Positions 48,513 through 57,848 of a DNA stretch of 58,128 bases are shown piece by piece. The stretch spans positions 1 to 58,128 of IMG/VR virus record IMGVR_UViG_3300030104_004696. One strand, given 5' to 3'. The position numbers and the translations under genes are program-made. How positions within the stretch are numbered: position 1 is the stretch's first letter; every line of letters begins with the position of its first letter. This DNA comes from a virus. A model generated the notes under the pieces. It made no database searches and was not told the DNA's origin. It saw only the letters and a program-made list of their open reading frames with translations.

Positions 48513-49472
48513 ATGGCGGCATCGATAAACGAAGTTAGAAATACAGTATTAGCAATAGCTAATAAAAATAATTACGGATATATAACTCCTCAAGATTTTA
48601 ATCTTTATGCTCAGCAAGCACAGTTAGATATGTTTGAGGATTATTTTTATTATTATAATAATTGGATAAATAGAGAAAATAACCGATCTGCAGGAACAGG
48701 TTATGCAGATGTAATGAAGGGGTTAGAAGAAGTGATTGATACCTTTTCAGTAACTGTTACATTAGGAAATATTTTTGCTTCTAATGTATGGCAACTACCA
48801 AGGGATTATTATTTAATTAATAAAGTATTTTATTATTCCGATCCTTTATTTACAGGTACTAATACAGCTGCCGGAGTCAACGTTTTAATTGACGGAGCGG
48901 CTACTGGTTGGACTACTATTCCAACTTCATCACCAACTCCTCCTATTGGAAGTCTGGTGGTTAACACCGCTACTTTTGAGGAGGCTTACATTACAGGGGT
49001 AGTTTCAACCACGGAAGTAACTTTAAGTAGAAGTATTTTCCCGGTGGTATTAGGGCAAGAATATGTAATATATAATAATACTAAAATACGAGAAGTAGAA
49101 AGAGTAACACAAAGTAAAATTTGGTATTTAACTAATTCTCAATTAACCGCCCCTACTAAAACTTATCCTGCTTACACTATGGAGGGAAGTAGGATTACGG
49201 TATATCCTACTACTATTACAAATAGAGCTTCTATTAGGACTCAATATATTAGATATCCAAGACCTCCAAGATGGACTTTTCAAAACTTACAATTAGGAGA
49301 ACCTCAGTTTGATCCTACTCAACAAGATTTTCAAGAGTTTGAATTACCTGATTCTGATGAGCCTACGTTGATTGCTAAAATCTGTCAGTATGTAGGTATA
49401 GAAATACGAGAAGCAGAAGTTTATAACTTTGGAAAAGCAGAAGAAGATAGTGAAACACAAGAAAGTAGTTAA
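48513..49472 (+). CDS. Tail ring/adaptor-type protein (crAss-like)
   Basis: 319 residues. The N-terminal SINEVRNTVLAIANKNNYGYITPQDFNLYAQQAQLDMFE has the look of crAss-like phage ring proteins. A copy of the recurrent beta module lies at about 140-188. The C-terminus is acidic. It likely forms a dodecameric ring between portal and tail. Adjacent to a second ring-type gene. Confidence 0.75.
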   Translation: MAASINEVRNTVLAIANKNNYGYITPQDFNLYAQQAQLDMFEDYFYYYNNWINRENNRSAGTGYADVMKGLEEVIDTFSVTVTLGNIFASNVWQLPRDYYLINKVFYYSDPLFTGTNTAAGVNVLIDGAATGWTTIPTSSPTPPIGSLVVNTATFEEAYITGVVSTTEVTLSRSIFPVVLGQEYVIYNNTKIREVERVTQSKIWYLTNSQLTAPTKTYPAYTMEGSRITVYPTTITNRASIRTQYIRYPRPPRWTFQNLQLGEPQFDPTQQDFQEFELPDSDEPTLIAKICQYVGIEIREAEVYNFGKAEEDSETQESS

Positions 49473-49474
49473 TT

Positions 49475-50395
49475 ATGACATATATAACAGATTATCAATA
49501 TTACGAAAACAATCAAAATGTACCTACAGATGCTAACTGGGGTTCTTACCAATATGTTTCTTTGGAAGATATTGTTAATAATTTTATGCTAATGTATCAG
49601 GGCAACAACGAACTGATTAATAATATAAATCGATACCAAGTTTTGTTTCACGCAAAAAGAGGAATTCAAGAATTGAATTATGATGCGATGAAAGAAATAA
49701 AAATATTAGAGTTACAAATATGTGATCAATTAAGATTTGTCTTACCTCAAGATTATGTTAATTGGGTGAGAATATCTTTAGAGCAAAATGGAATGCTTTA
49801 TCCTATGACAGAAAATATTCAAACTAATTGGAGTGGGGCTTATTTACAAGACCATGAATGTAGAATATTATTTGATATTGATGGGAATGTTTTAAAACCT
49901 CATAACTCTTTTTGGGATAAAGAAAGATTAGGTAACCAACAACGAACTATGTATTTAGGAGATGGACCTTATAATGGACAGTTGGGGTACTTAGTAGACG
50001 GAATATGGTATTTTGATTATCAAATCGGAGCTCGATATGGTTTAAATACAGAGACTGCAAATGTAAATCCTACTTTTAGTATAAACAAAAAAGGAGGAGT
50101 AATAAACTTTAATTCAGGAATGGCTGGAAAGTTAGTGGTATTAGAGTATGTTTCAGATGGCATGGAAAATGGTGACGACTCCAGTGTAAGCGTAAATAAA
50201 TTATTTGAAGACTTTATATATGCTTATATAAAGTATGCTATTTTGAATGGCCGATTTGGAGTACAGGAATATATAATTAATAGAGCAAGAAAAGATAAAT
50301 CATCTTTATTAAGAAATGCTAAATTAAGATTAAGTAACATACACCCTGGTAGACTCTTACAAAATTTAAGAGGTCAGGATAAATGGATAAAATAA
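49475..50395 (+). CDS. Tail ring/tubular-type protein (crAss-like)
   Basis: 306 residues. YVSLEDIVNNFMLMYQGNNELI (27-48), FHAKRGIQELNYDAMKEIKILEL (57-79) and CDQLRFVLPQDYVNWVRISL (82-101) are highly typical of a tail ring protein conserved in crAss-like and Cellulophaga podoviruses. It would build the tail tube interface. 2 bp after the previous gene and 1 bp before the stabilization gene. Confidence 0.85.
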   Translation: MTYITDYQYYENNQNVPTDANWGSYQYVSLEDIVNNFMLMYQGNNELINNINRYQVLFHAKRGIQELNYDAMKEIKILELQICDQLRFVLPQDYVNWVRISLEQNGMLYPMTENIQTNWSGAYLQDHECRILFDIDGNVLKPHNSFWDKERLGNQQRTMYLGDGPYNGQLGYLVDGIWYFDYQIGARYGLNTETANVNPTFSINKKGGVINFNSGMAGKLVVLEYVSDGMENGDDSSVSVNKLFEDFIYAYIKYAILNGRFGVQEYIINRARKDKSSLLRNAKLRLSNIHPGRLLQNLRGQDKWIK

Positions 50396-50396
50396 T

Positions 50397-53300
50397 ATGA
50401 CAAATGTTAGCACGAATTTTATAAAGGGTAGAATGAATAAGTCTGTTGACGAAAGACTTATTCCTACAGGAGAGTATATTGATGCATTAAATGTTCGTTT
50501 AGGTTCTACAGAAAATACTGAAATAGGTGCGGTAGAAAATTCAAGAGGTAATAGTATTTTAACTGATTTACAGTTTCAAGGAGTCCCTTTGGTTGGAGAT
50601 GTGAGAACTATTGGAGTGTATGAGGATGGTATTAATGAAACTCTTTATTGGTTTATTCATAACGAAAACAATCCTAACTCTGTAACTACAGGGGTGGTAG
50701 ATATGATTGTATCTTATAATACTAATATAGGGTCCTTAGTTTATCACGTTATTAGTACTTCAGTTTTAAATTTTGATTTTAAATATTTAATAACCGGAGT
50801 AAGTAAGATTGAAAACTTATTATTTTTTACCGATGATTTAAATCCTCCTCGAGTTATAAATATAAAAAGAAATTATGATGACCCTGGACCTGGAACAGTA
50901 GATGATGTTTTTGAGGAAGAGGATGTAAGTGTTATTGTAAAGCCACCGGGCTTTGAGGATTTTGATGCAACTGCAGGACAGGTAGCTCCTTTAGGAGCTC
51001 CTTTTATAAAGCTTATTGCAATCCCTGGATTTAGTAATGCTGGTGGTGGTATCGAAAGTCCTAACTATATGGATGTTAGGTTTTTATCTTTTGCTTATAG
51101 ATATCGTTATGAAGACGGACAGTATAGTGCTACGTCTTTATTTACTAATCCTGCTTTTCAACCTCAGCCTGATTTTGAATTAAGCCTTCAGAATTTTTGG
51201 AACGATGCCATGAAAAATCGTTTTAATGGATGTAGAGTAACAGTTTCTACAGGATCTAAAAGGGTAAAAGAAATAGATATTCTTTTTAAATTAACAGGAT
51301 CTAATGTTATTAATGTAATTAAAAGATATGATAAAGAAATACTGGGAATTAATAATAATCAATTTTATGAAATTGAATTTCTTAACAGTGAAATATATAG
51401 CACTTTAGGATCAGACGAATTATTAAGACTTTATGACAATGTTCCTCGTACTGCTAAGGCTCAAACCATTCAAGGTAATCGTTTAATGTATGGTAATTAT
51501 GTTGATCAATACGATATTGTAGATGCTCCAGGAGGAAGTAAGATACCTATTACCTATCATGTCAATCCTATAACAGAGACTATAGCTGGTCAACCATTAC
51601 CAAATGGTGTTGGTTCTCCAGTTGATTATACTATTGATACTTTTACAGGAGGGACTCATACAGAGCCACTTGCAGCTTTGACTTTTGATTTATCAGATGC
51701 AGCTCCTGCAGGTGGGGCTCCTCTTGAAATTGGCACTACATTTAAATTTGAATTTAGCATGCAACAAGTGACCCCTACTACGGTAATTAATAATGGTATC
51801 ACTCCAGCACCAACTGCTACCATACAGTCCTCTCCATTTACTGTAGGATTTCTTTTTACGGTAGACCAGCCTTATGCGGATATTAATACTATGTTAAATT
51901 CAAGTGCTTTTAAAAATAGAATTGGAGGTAGTGTGGCTCAGGGCTTTGCCCCTGGTACTGCTTTGGAGCAAGGATTATTAAAATCTTTATATCCTTGTAA
52001 TGACTCTAATACAGGGGCTACTTTAGGGGATAAATTTTACGCTACTGCAGACTCACCAATGGTAGGAACAAGCTTTATATTAGTAAGTGGAGGAATAACA
52101 AATGCACCATGTGCTCCTGCTGTTTTAGATACTACCCCTTTTCCTATAGTTTGTACCACTAATTCTATTGCTTCGGGTGTTACTTCTTGTGGGGCTGCAC
52201 CATTAACTCCTTGTGCCGCTATAACTCCTCCTGTTCCTCCAGCTACGCAAGATACTGGACAAATGATTGTAACAGGTACTGATATGGGAGTTTTCGGTAT
52301 ACAAGTTGGAGATATAGTATACGATCAGCTAACTGGTTTATCAGCAGCAGTAATAGCACCAGCTCCAGTGGCTGGAGATGAGTTTGTTAATTTAGAAGAT
52401 ATAGATGGTGGATTAGCGACTTTAGCGGTCGATGGAACTACTTTTGTAATTATTCCTGGAGGAGCACCAACTGCACAATTATGTTTTCAAGATGGATTTG
52501 ATTATACGGTGTCGGGAGAATCATTTACTATTAAAGCTCCTGCTACTCAATATTTCCAGGCAGATGGAAGTGCGGGAGGAGTTTTTGCAAATGCATTTAG
52601 ATATTATCAGTTTATTGAGTTTTCTTGTTTTGCTTCTTATAAGCTAACAGCTGATACTTCAAGTCTTCATTCTAATAGAGACTATCAAGTAGGAATTGTT
52701 TATATGGATGAGTATGGAAGGTCTTCCACAGTGTTAACCAGTCAAGAGCCTACAGTATTTTTTGATGCGGGCAATTCGGTTAATCAAAATAAAATGCAAG
52801 TTAATCTTTCCAATATACCTCCTTATTGGGCTACTAAATATAAATTTGTAGTCAAGCCAAGTCAAGGTACCTATGAAACTATTTTTTCTAATTTATTTTA
52901 TGAACAAGACGGAACAGCTACTTTAGCAGATGCTGGATCTTCTTTACCAATAGCAGGAGAAAATGACCCATCGCAAGTATGGTTTAGGTTAGAGGGTCAA
53001 AACCAAAATGTTTTAAAAGTAGGAGATGAACTAATAGTAAAGTCAGATACTCAAGGTCCTCTTCCTACATTAGAAAAAGCGGTAGTTTTAGCTATAGAGG
53101 CTTATTCCAGTAGAGGTGTTACAAATAAATCTTTAAAAGGTTTATACATGCTTTTAAAACCATCTGGGTGGACTACTGAATCAATAGATCAGTCAGAAAT
53201 TTTTTATCCTCAAAAAAGTAAAAAGAATGAGAGTGGGGGTAGTATATCAGGAAGTTGTATTACAGCCTATAGTTTAAATTTTAGTAATGGAATTCCATAT

Positions 53301-55757
53301 GATATTCCAGCCGGATCTACTATAAGAATAAAACTTCAATCAACAAGAGGAGGAGGTGCTTGTAGAAGAAGAATATATTATGACAGAACTTTTATATCTA
53401 CACAAAGTTATGGTAATTTTCACCAATGGGCAATAGGAGATGATTTAGAAAGTCAAATGTTTTGTTCAGGAAATGGTGGTTCTGTTTCACCAGGAGTAAG
53501 TGATGTTGATGGAATGAACCTTAAATTTTTCCCTAACCTATATAGTAGTAGTTCATCGATATGTACTGCTCAAGGTGAGTTTAATGCAAGTTTTGGAATA
53601 TACCAAAACGCTGCGGGTTCAATGTATGCCGCATATCAAGGAGCACTTACCAGGTGTTCTGATTGGGGTGGATTGTTTCCAGGGAGAGCCCGATTAAAAA
53701 TAGAGGTAACCAGAACAAGTGGTATATTTTGTTTTGAAACAACACCTCAAGATGCAGATCCTAATTTATATTACGATGCTTCATCACTTTTAGATATTGG
53801 TACAGACCCAACTACTGGTAAGAAATTTCATAAAGCTAAACAAAATTTTGATCCATCTACATCTTTATATTCTTTAGCATCATTAGGACAAGATCAGGTA
53901 GTAGATGCTTCTGGTAATACAGTGGTTCCTTTAGTTACAATGCTTGATGCTTATAACTGTTACACTTTTGGAAATGGTGTAGAAAGTTATAAAATATATG
54001 ACAGTCCCTCTGGAAGAAGTTTTAATTTAGGAGAAAGAACGTTAGCTGTATCTAATCAAGACTTTCAAGAAGCAGACAGATTTGCAGGAATGACATATAG
54101 TGGAGTGTATAGTAGTTCAGCTAACAGTAATAATCTTAATGAATTTAATTTAGGGCTTGCAAACTTTAAAGATTTAGAAACTACATTTGGTCCTATTCAA
54201 AAACTTCATGCTCGTGAAACAGATATACTTGTATTACAAGAAGATAGGATATCTTATGTTTTAGCTGGTAAAAATGTTATTACAGATTCTACAGGAGGAG
54301 GGGCTATTGCTTCGGTACCTCAAGTATTAGGAACCCAAGTTGCCAGAATAGAAGAGTATGGTATAAGTTTTAATCCTGAAAGCTTTACTTCTTGGGGTTA
54401 TGACATGTTCTTTACTGACACTAAAAGAGGAGCTGTACTAAACTTAAGAGGAGCCTCGCAAGGTAGTGATCAATTACAAGTTGTTTCTACTTATGGGATG
54501 AATAGTTGGTTTAGAGATTGTTTTAACGCTAACTTAACTACTCAAAAATTAGGAGGATATGACCCTTATATGAAAGAGTATGTATTAGGAACTAATTTAA
54601 GGCAAGTACCAATGCCTGTTGATGAAATACCTTGTGGAACTTCTGTTAGTCAATTAAATGCTACTCAACCTATTACATTTGATGTTAATTTAGGATTGGT
54701 AATTGGTCAAGTAGACATACCATTTAGCGTGAATTCAGGAACTGTAACTATTACTGTAGAATGGGATGGGGCAGTTGTTGCAAGTGCTTCAGCTTTTAAT
54801 AACGGAATGCTTTCTTTTAATAAAACCACTAACACTCCTTCAACGTGTACGGTAACTTGTACGCCTTCAGGAGGAGCACCTATTGTTCCGGCTACTTATA
54901 AAATTACAGTAAGGTGCCCTAAAGAAAAAAAATTAACAGTTATTCAGGTAGTAGTAAATTCTAATAACTATAATGGACAATTTATTCATACTAATTATAA
55001 TTGGTTTAACTCAACTAACGTTAGTGCTTTTACAGGGTTTAGTTCAGCTGAATTAAATACTCCTGATGCTGCCGAGTATAGTTCTAATACAGGGATACAA
55101 TCTTTAAATGTGATACCGTATAACGGAGCTTCCATAAGATTGAGAACTGAAAAATATGGTATAGATAATTTTGATTTTGATCCTTCAATTCATAAATTTA
55201 GAATACATTATTCTACCACATTATATAACAATGTACCATCAGAAATTCAAACTTTATTAACAGCCTCTTCAGTAGTAAGTGGAGCTATTACTAATCCTTC
55301 ACCTGGAGTTTATGAAGCTGTTGAGCCTGCATTCACTATCCCTGGGGATAAATATTTATATTTAATTTGGGATTTCAGAATAGTTGGTTCTTCACAATTA
55401 TGTTATTGTTCTGATCCATCTTCAGCTGAAGAAGTTTGTTGCCTATGTGAAGTGCCTTGTAAGTTTGTTACTTTAGGCCCTCTCACTGCTACGCAGCCGC
55501 AGGCATGTATTAGTACCATTGGAGACCCAGGAAGTGCACTTAAAGGATTTACAGGAAATGGGGCATTGCCAACTTTAGGAAGTGTACTTTATAATAATAC
55601 TAAATGTAATTTATACCCAACTCCACCTTCGATACTTTCAGGTTATGCAGCTCCAGGATTTTATAGAGCAGATAGTTCAATAGTTGCTCCATTTAATGAT
55701 AATAAGTGGATAGAGATTGGTGCTAACGGAGTAGTAATATCAGAGGGAACATGTTAA
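50397..55757 (+). CDS. Tail stabilization/muzzle-like protein
   Basis: 1786 residues. The N-terminus (FIKGRMNKSVDERLIPTGEYIDALNVRLGSTENTEIGAVENSRGNS) is the signature of the crAss-like 'stabilization' protein, the large protein that closes the tail end. Insertions include the recurrent beta module (about 625-690) and Cys-rich segments; the C-terminal 70 residues carry a module ending IGANGVVISEGTC. It is more than twice as long as typical relatives (about 700-900), so much of it is probably inserted adhesive domains. Confidence 0.8.
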   Translation: MTNVSTNFIKGRMNKSVDERLIPTGEYIDALNVRLGSTENTEIGAVENSRGNSILTDLQFQGVPLVGDVRTIGVYEDGINETLYWFIHNENNPNSVTTGVVDMIVSYNTNIGSLVYHVISTSVLNFDFKYLITGVSKIENLLFFTDDLNPPRVINIKRNYDDPGPGTVDDVFEEEDVSVIVKPPGFEDFDATAGQVAPLGAPFIKLIAIPGFSNAGGGIESPNYMDVRFLSFAYRYRYEDGQYSATSLFTNPAFQPQPDFELSLQNFWNDAMKNRFNGCRVTVSTGSKRVKEIDILFKLTGSNVINVIKRYDKEILGINNNQFYEIEFLNSEIYSTLGSDELLRLYDNVPRTAKAQTIQGNRLMYGNYVDQYDIVDAPGGSKIPITYHVNPITETIAGQPLPNGVGSPVDYTIDTFTGGTHTEPLAALTFDLSDAAPAGGAPLEIGTTFKFEFSMQQVTPTTVINNGITPAPTATIQSSPFTVGFLFTVDQPYADINTMLNSSAFKNRIGGSVAQGFAPGTALEQGLLKSLYPCNDSNTGATLGDKFYATADSPMVGTSFILVSGGITNAPCAPAVLDTTPFPIVCTTNSIASGVTSCGAAPLTPCAAITPPVPPATQDTGQMIVTGTDMGVFGIQVGDIVYDQLTGLSAAVIAPAPVAGDEFVNLEDIDGGLATLAVDGTTFVIIPGGAPTAQLCFQDGFDYTVSGESFTIKAPATQYFQADGSAGGVFANAFRYYQFIEFSCFASYKLTADTSSLHSNRDYQVGIVYMDEYGRSSTVLTSQEPTVFFDAGNSVNQNKMQVNLSNIPPYWATKYKFVVKPSQGTYETIFSNLFYEQDGTATLADAGSSLPIAGENDPSQVWFRLEGQNQNVLKVGDELIVKSDTQGPLPTLEKAVVLAIEAYSSRGVTNKSLKGLYMLLKPSGWTTESIDQSEIFYPQKSKKNESGGSISGSCITAYSLNFSNGIPYDIPAGSTIRIKLQSTRGGGACRRRIYYDRTFISTQSYGNFHQWAIGDDLESQMFCSGNGGSVSPGVSDVDGMNLKFFPNLYSSSSSICTAQGEFNASFGIYQNAAGSMYAAYQGALTRCSDWGGLFPGRARLKIEVTRTSGIFCFETTPQDADPNLYYDASSLLDIGTDPTTGKKFHKAKQNFDPSTSLYSLASLGQDQVVDASGNTVVPLVTMLDAYNCYTFGNGVESYKIYDSPSGRSFNLGERTLAVSNQDFQEADRFAGMTYSGVYSSSANSNNLNEFNLGLANFKDLETTFGPIQKLHARETDILVLQEDRISYVLAGKNVITDSTGGGAIASVPQVLGTQVARIEEYGISFNPESFTSWGYDMFFTDTKRGAVLNLRGASQGSDQLQVVSTYGMNSWFRDCFNANLTTQKLGGYDPYMKEYVLGTNLRQVPMPVDEIPCGTSVSQLNATQPITFDVNLGLVIGQVDIPFSVNSGTVTITVEWDGAVVASASAFNNGMLSFNKTTNTPSTCTVTCTPSGGAPIVPATYKITVRCPKEKKLTVIQVVVNSNNYNGQFIHTNYNWFNSTNVSAFTGFSSAELNTPDAAEYSSNTGIQSLNVIPYNGASIRLRTEKYGIDNFDFDPSIHKFRIHYSTTLYNNVPSEIQTLLTASSVVSGAITNPSPGVYEAVEPAFTIPGDKYLYLIWDFRIVGSSQLCYCSDPSSAEEVCCLCEVPCKFVTLGPLTATQPQACISTIGDPGSALKGFTGNGALPTLGSVLYNNTKCNLYPTPPSILSGYAAPGFYRADSSIVAPFNDNKWIEIGANGVVISEGTC

Positions 55758-55778
55758 ATAATAAAATAAAATAAAGAT

Positions 55779-56927
55779 ATGGCGTGTAATAATTCAGGAG
55801 TTTTCTATTGGGCAGGGGCAAGTTTTCTTACTGCTACCGCTTTGTATACAGATGTTAATTTAACTAACCCAGCCCCTGATGGATGGTATTCTATAGGTGG
55901 TGTTTTTAGGCAAATATCTGGAGGTGTTTTAAGTGCTCCTACCACCTGTCCAACATGCGATGATTTATATTGTCCCACAGGCTTATTAACAGGTAGTGGA
56001 AATGCTGGTAAATATACAATGAATATAAATGTAGGGTCAGATATGGGGGCTATAGTAATTAGGTTTAATCCTGAGAGTAGACCTGATAAATGTACTTGGA
56101 CTTTTGATGGGGTGAGTGCTTCCGAATATAGTCACCCTATAAAAGGTTATATGCAAGGTTTCGTGGGAACTTGGGGTTATAGTATTCCTTATGTCCCTCC
56201 TACAACAAATCCCATCCCTGATTGTACAGCTAATACAGGTAGTGGTTTAGGTGCTTATTATAGTAATGATCCTGCTGTTCAACCACCTCCCTTTGGGCCT
56301 ACACTCCCTACAGGTTCTTTAAATCCTGTGGTACCTACTAATCTTTCTTTATGTGTTAATGCGTGGCCAGGAAATACTCAAACTGTAAATGGGTTTAATT
56401 ATGAATGGGATTTTGCAAGCTCAAGTTTTATGCCTACTCAAACAGGCGGGGTTAATGATATAATTACTTTGGGACCTTATACCACTCCTAACACAGGAAT
56501 ACAATCATCATCTCCTTCTAACACTGGTAGACCTTGGGTTTATATGGTAGTCCCTAAGCCTAACCCTACTCCTGGAACCGTGCAAGTTGTAGTAGAGGGA
56601 TTAGACCCTTCTACACAGTGGAACATAGAAGTTTATTGTCCTGTCAAACTTAGTTCTTGGCCTATTGGTGTAGCGGGAGGATCATGTAGTGCAACTACCG
56701 CAACAACTTTATATACTCAATATGTGGGTACTCCCCCTGCAAGTCCTTTTGTGCCAGGTAGTGCTCCTTATTTATCTAACGGAGATTGGTGTTTTACTGA
56801 TCCTGATGGAGTAACTCCATTTCCTGCAGGAACTTATCCTGTAAATGTTGGTGGAGCAATCCAGTGTGTTACTATAAGTTCAGATGGAGTAATTACTAAC
56901 TTAACCACATGTGTAGGAACATGTTAA
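55779..56927 (+). CDS. Tail tip protein with Cys-bounded modules
   Basis: 382 residues. The first 58 residues (SGVFYWAGASFLTATALYTD..PDGWYSIGGVFRQISGGVL..TTC) and the last 70 (LYTQYVGTPP..NGDWCFTDPDGVTPFPAGTYPV..ITNLTTCVGTC) are two copies of one module, also found at the end of the upstream protein. The middle is Pro/Thr/Gly-rich beta. Probably a tail tip or receptor-binding component. Confidence 0.65.
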   Translation: MACNNSGVFYWAGASFLTATALYTDVNLTNPAPDGWYSIGGVFRQISGGVLSAPTTCPTCDDLYCPTGLLTGSGNAGKYTMNINVGSDMGAIVIRFNPESRPDKCTWTFDGVSASEYSHPIKGYMQGFVGTWGYSIPYVPPTTNPIPDCTANTGSGLGAYYSNDPAVQPPPFGPTLPTGSLNPVVPTNLSLCVNAWPGNTQTVNGFNYEWDFASSSFMPTQTGGVNDIITLGPYTTPNTGIQSSSPSNTGRPWVYMVVPKPNPTPGTVQVVVEGLDPSTQWNIEVYCPVKLSSWPIGVAGGSCSATTATTLYTQYVGTPPASPFVPGSAPYLSNGDWCFTDPDGVTPFPAGTYPVNVGGAIQCVTISSDGVITNLTTCVGTC

Positions 56928-56945
56928 TTTTAAAAATATAAAACT

Positions 56946-57827
56946 ATGTCAGATCCACTTAAAGCAAATACCTTATCTTACAGTGAAGATGTAAAAGGAT
57001 GGCCTTCTTTTTATTCTTTTCTTCCAGACTATATGTGTGGTATGAACGGTTTTTTCTATAGTTGGAGTGGAGGAAATTTATATCGACACAATACTAATCC
57101 TTTAAGAAATAATTATTATGGGGTTCAATATAGCTCTACTATTCAGTCAGTGTTTAATGTAGAGCCTCAGACTATTAAGTTGTTTAAAACCATGTCATAT
57201 GAAAGTAATGACGCTTGGAATTGTACAGGGTTATTTACAGATTTAAACACTGGCTCTATGCCTGGTACTGGTCCCGCACCTATTCAAACATGGTTTGTGC
57301 AAAAAGAAGGTGAGTGGTTTTCATTCTTAAGAGAAAATTCTACCACCACTAATTTTAGAGACAGATCATCTAATGGTATAGGAGCATCTAATAGTGTAAT
57401 AGGTCCACTTAACGCTATAGTAATTAATTTTAACCTGCAAGATTTAGGGAGTATAGTAACCGTTGGAGATCAAGTTTATTCTATTGTTTCTACAGTACCA
57501 CCAGCAACACCTGGGGTTCCAACTTTTGTGGGAGCAGTAACTAACATTGTAAGGCAACAAACTACAGATGTTGTAACTGGTGTAGTTACATTACCTTCTA
57601 TTACGGTAGATACAGTAGGTCCATACCCACCAGTAGGTACTCCTTTACCTTATCCGTTTCCAGGAGTTGTTCCTCCTATTGGTGATTTTATATTGATAAT
57701 AAAAGATCCTATAGCGGCATCCAATGGTGCTCGTGGATACTTTATGAATTTTACGCTACAAAATGATAATACTGAAGCTGTAGAATTATTTTCTGTCGGT
57801 AGTAGTTCGATGAAAAGTAATCCATAG
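56946..57827 (+). CDS. Tail protein, 'KGWPSFYSF' family
   Basis: 293 residues. SEDVKGWPSFYSFLPDYMCGMN (13-34), LYRHNTN, TMSYESNDAW and KEGEWFSF are the marker of a tail protein family of Bacteroidota phages that often lies last among tail genes. A copy of the recurrent beta-module pattern is at about 165-258, unusually Pro-rich. Function in tail or baseplate is inferred. Confidence 0.75.
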   Translation: MSDPLKANTLSYSEDVKGWPSFYSFLPDYMCGMNGFFYSWSGGNLYRHNTNPLRNNYYGVQYSSTIQSVFNVEPQTIKLFKTMSYESNDAWNCTGLFTDLNTGSMPGTGPAPIQTWFVQKEGEWFSFLRENSTTTNFRDRSSNGIGASNSVIGPLNAIVINFNLQDLGSIVTVGDQVYSIVSTVPPATPGVPTFVGAVTNIVRQQTTDVVTGVVTLPSITVDTVGPYPPVGTPLPYPFPGVVPPIGDFILIIKDPIAASNGARGYFMNFTLQNDNTEAVELFSVGSSSMKSNP

Positions 57828-57835
57828 AATTTTAT

Positions 57836-57843
57836 TATCTTTG
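57836..57843 (+). promoter_or_regulatory. Promoter abutting GNAT gene
   Basis: TATCTTTG ends 5 bp before the ATG at 57849. Transcripts from it would start at or next to the start codon, that is, leaderless, unless the second ATG at 57864 is used. Confidence 0.6.
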
Positions 57844-57848
57844 TAGAA

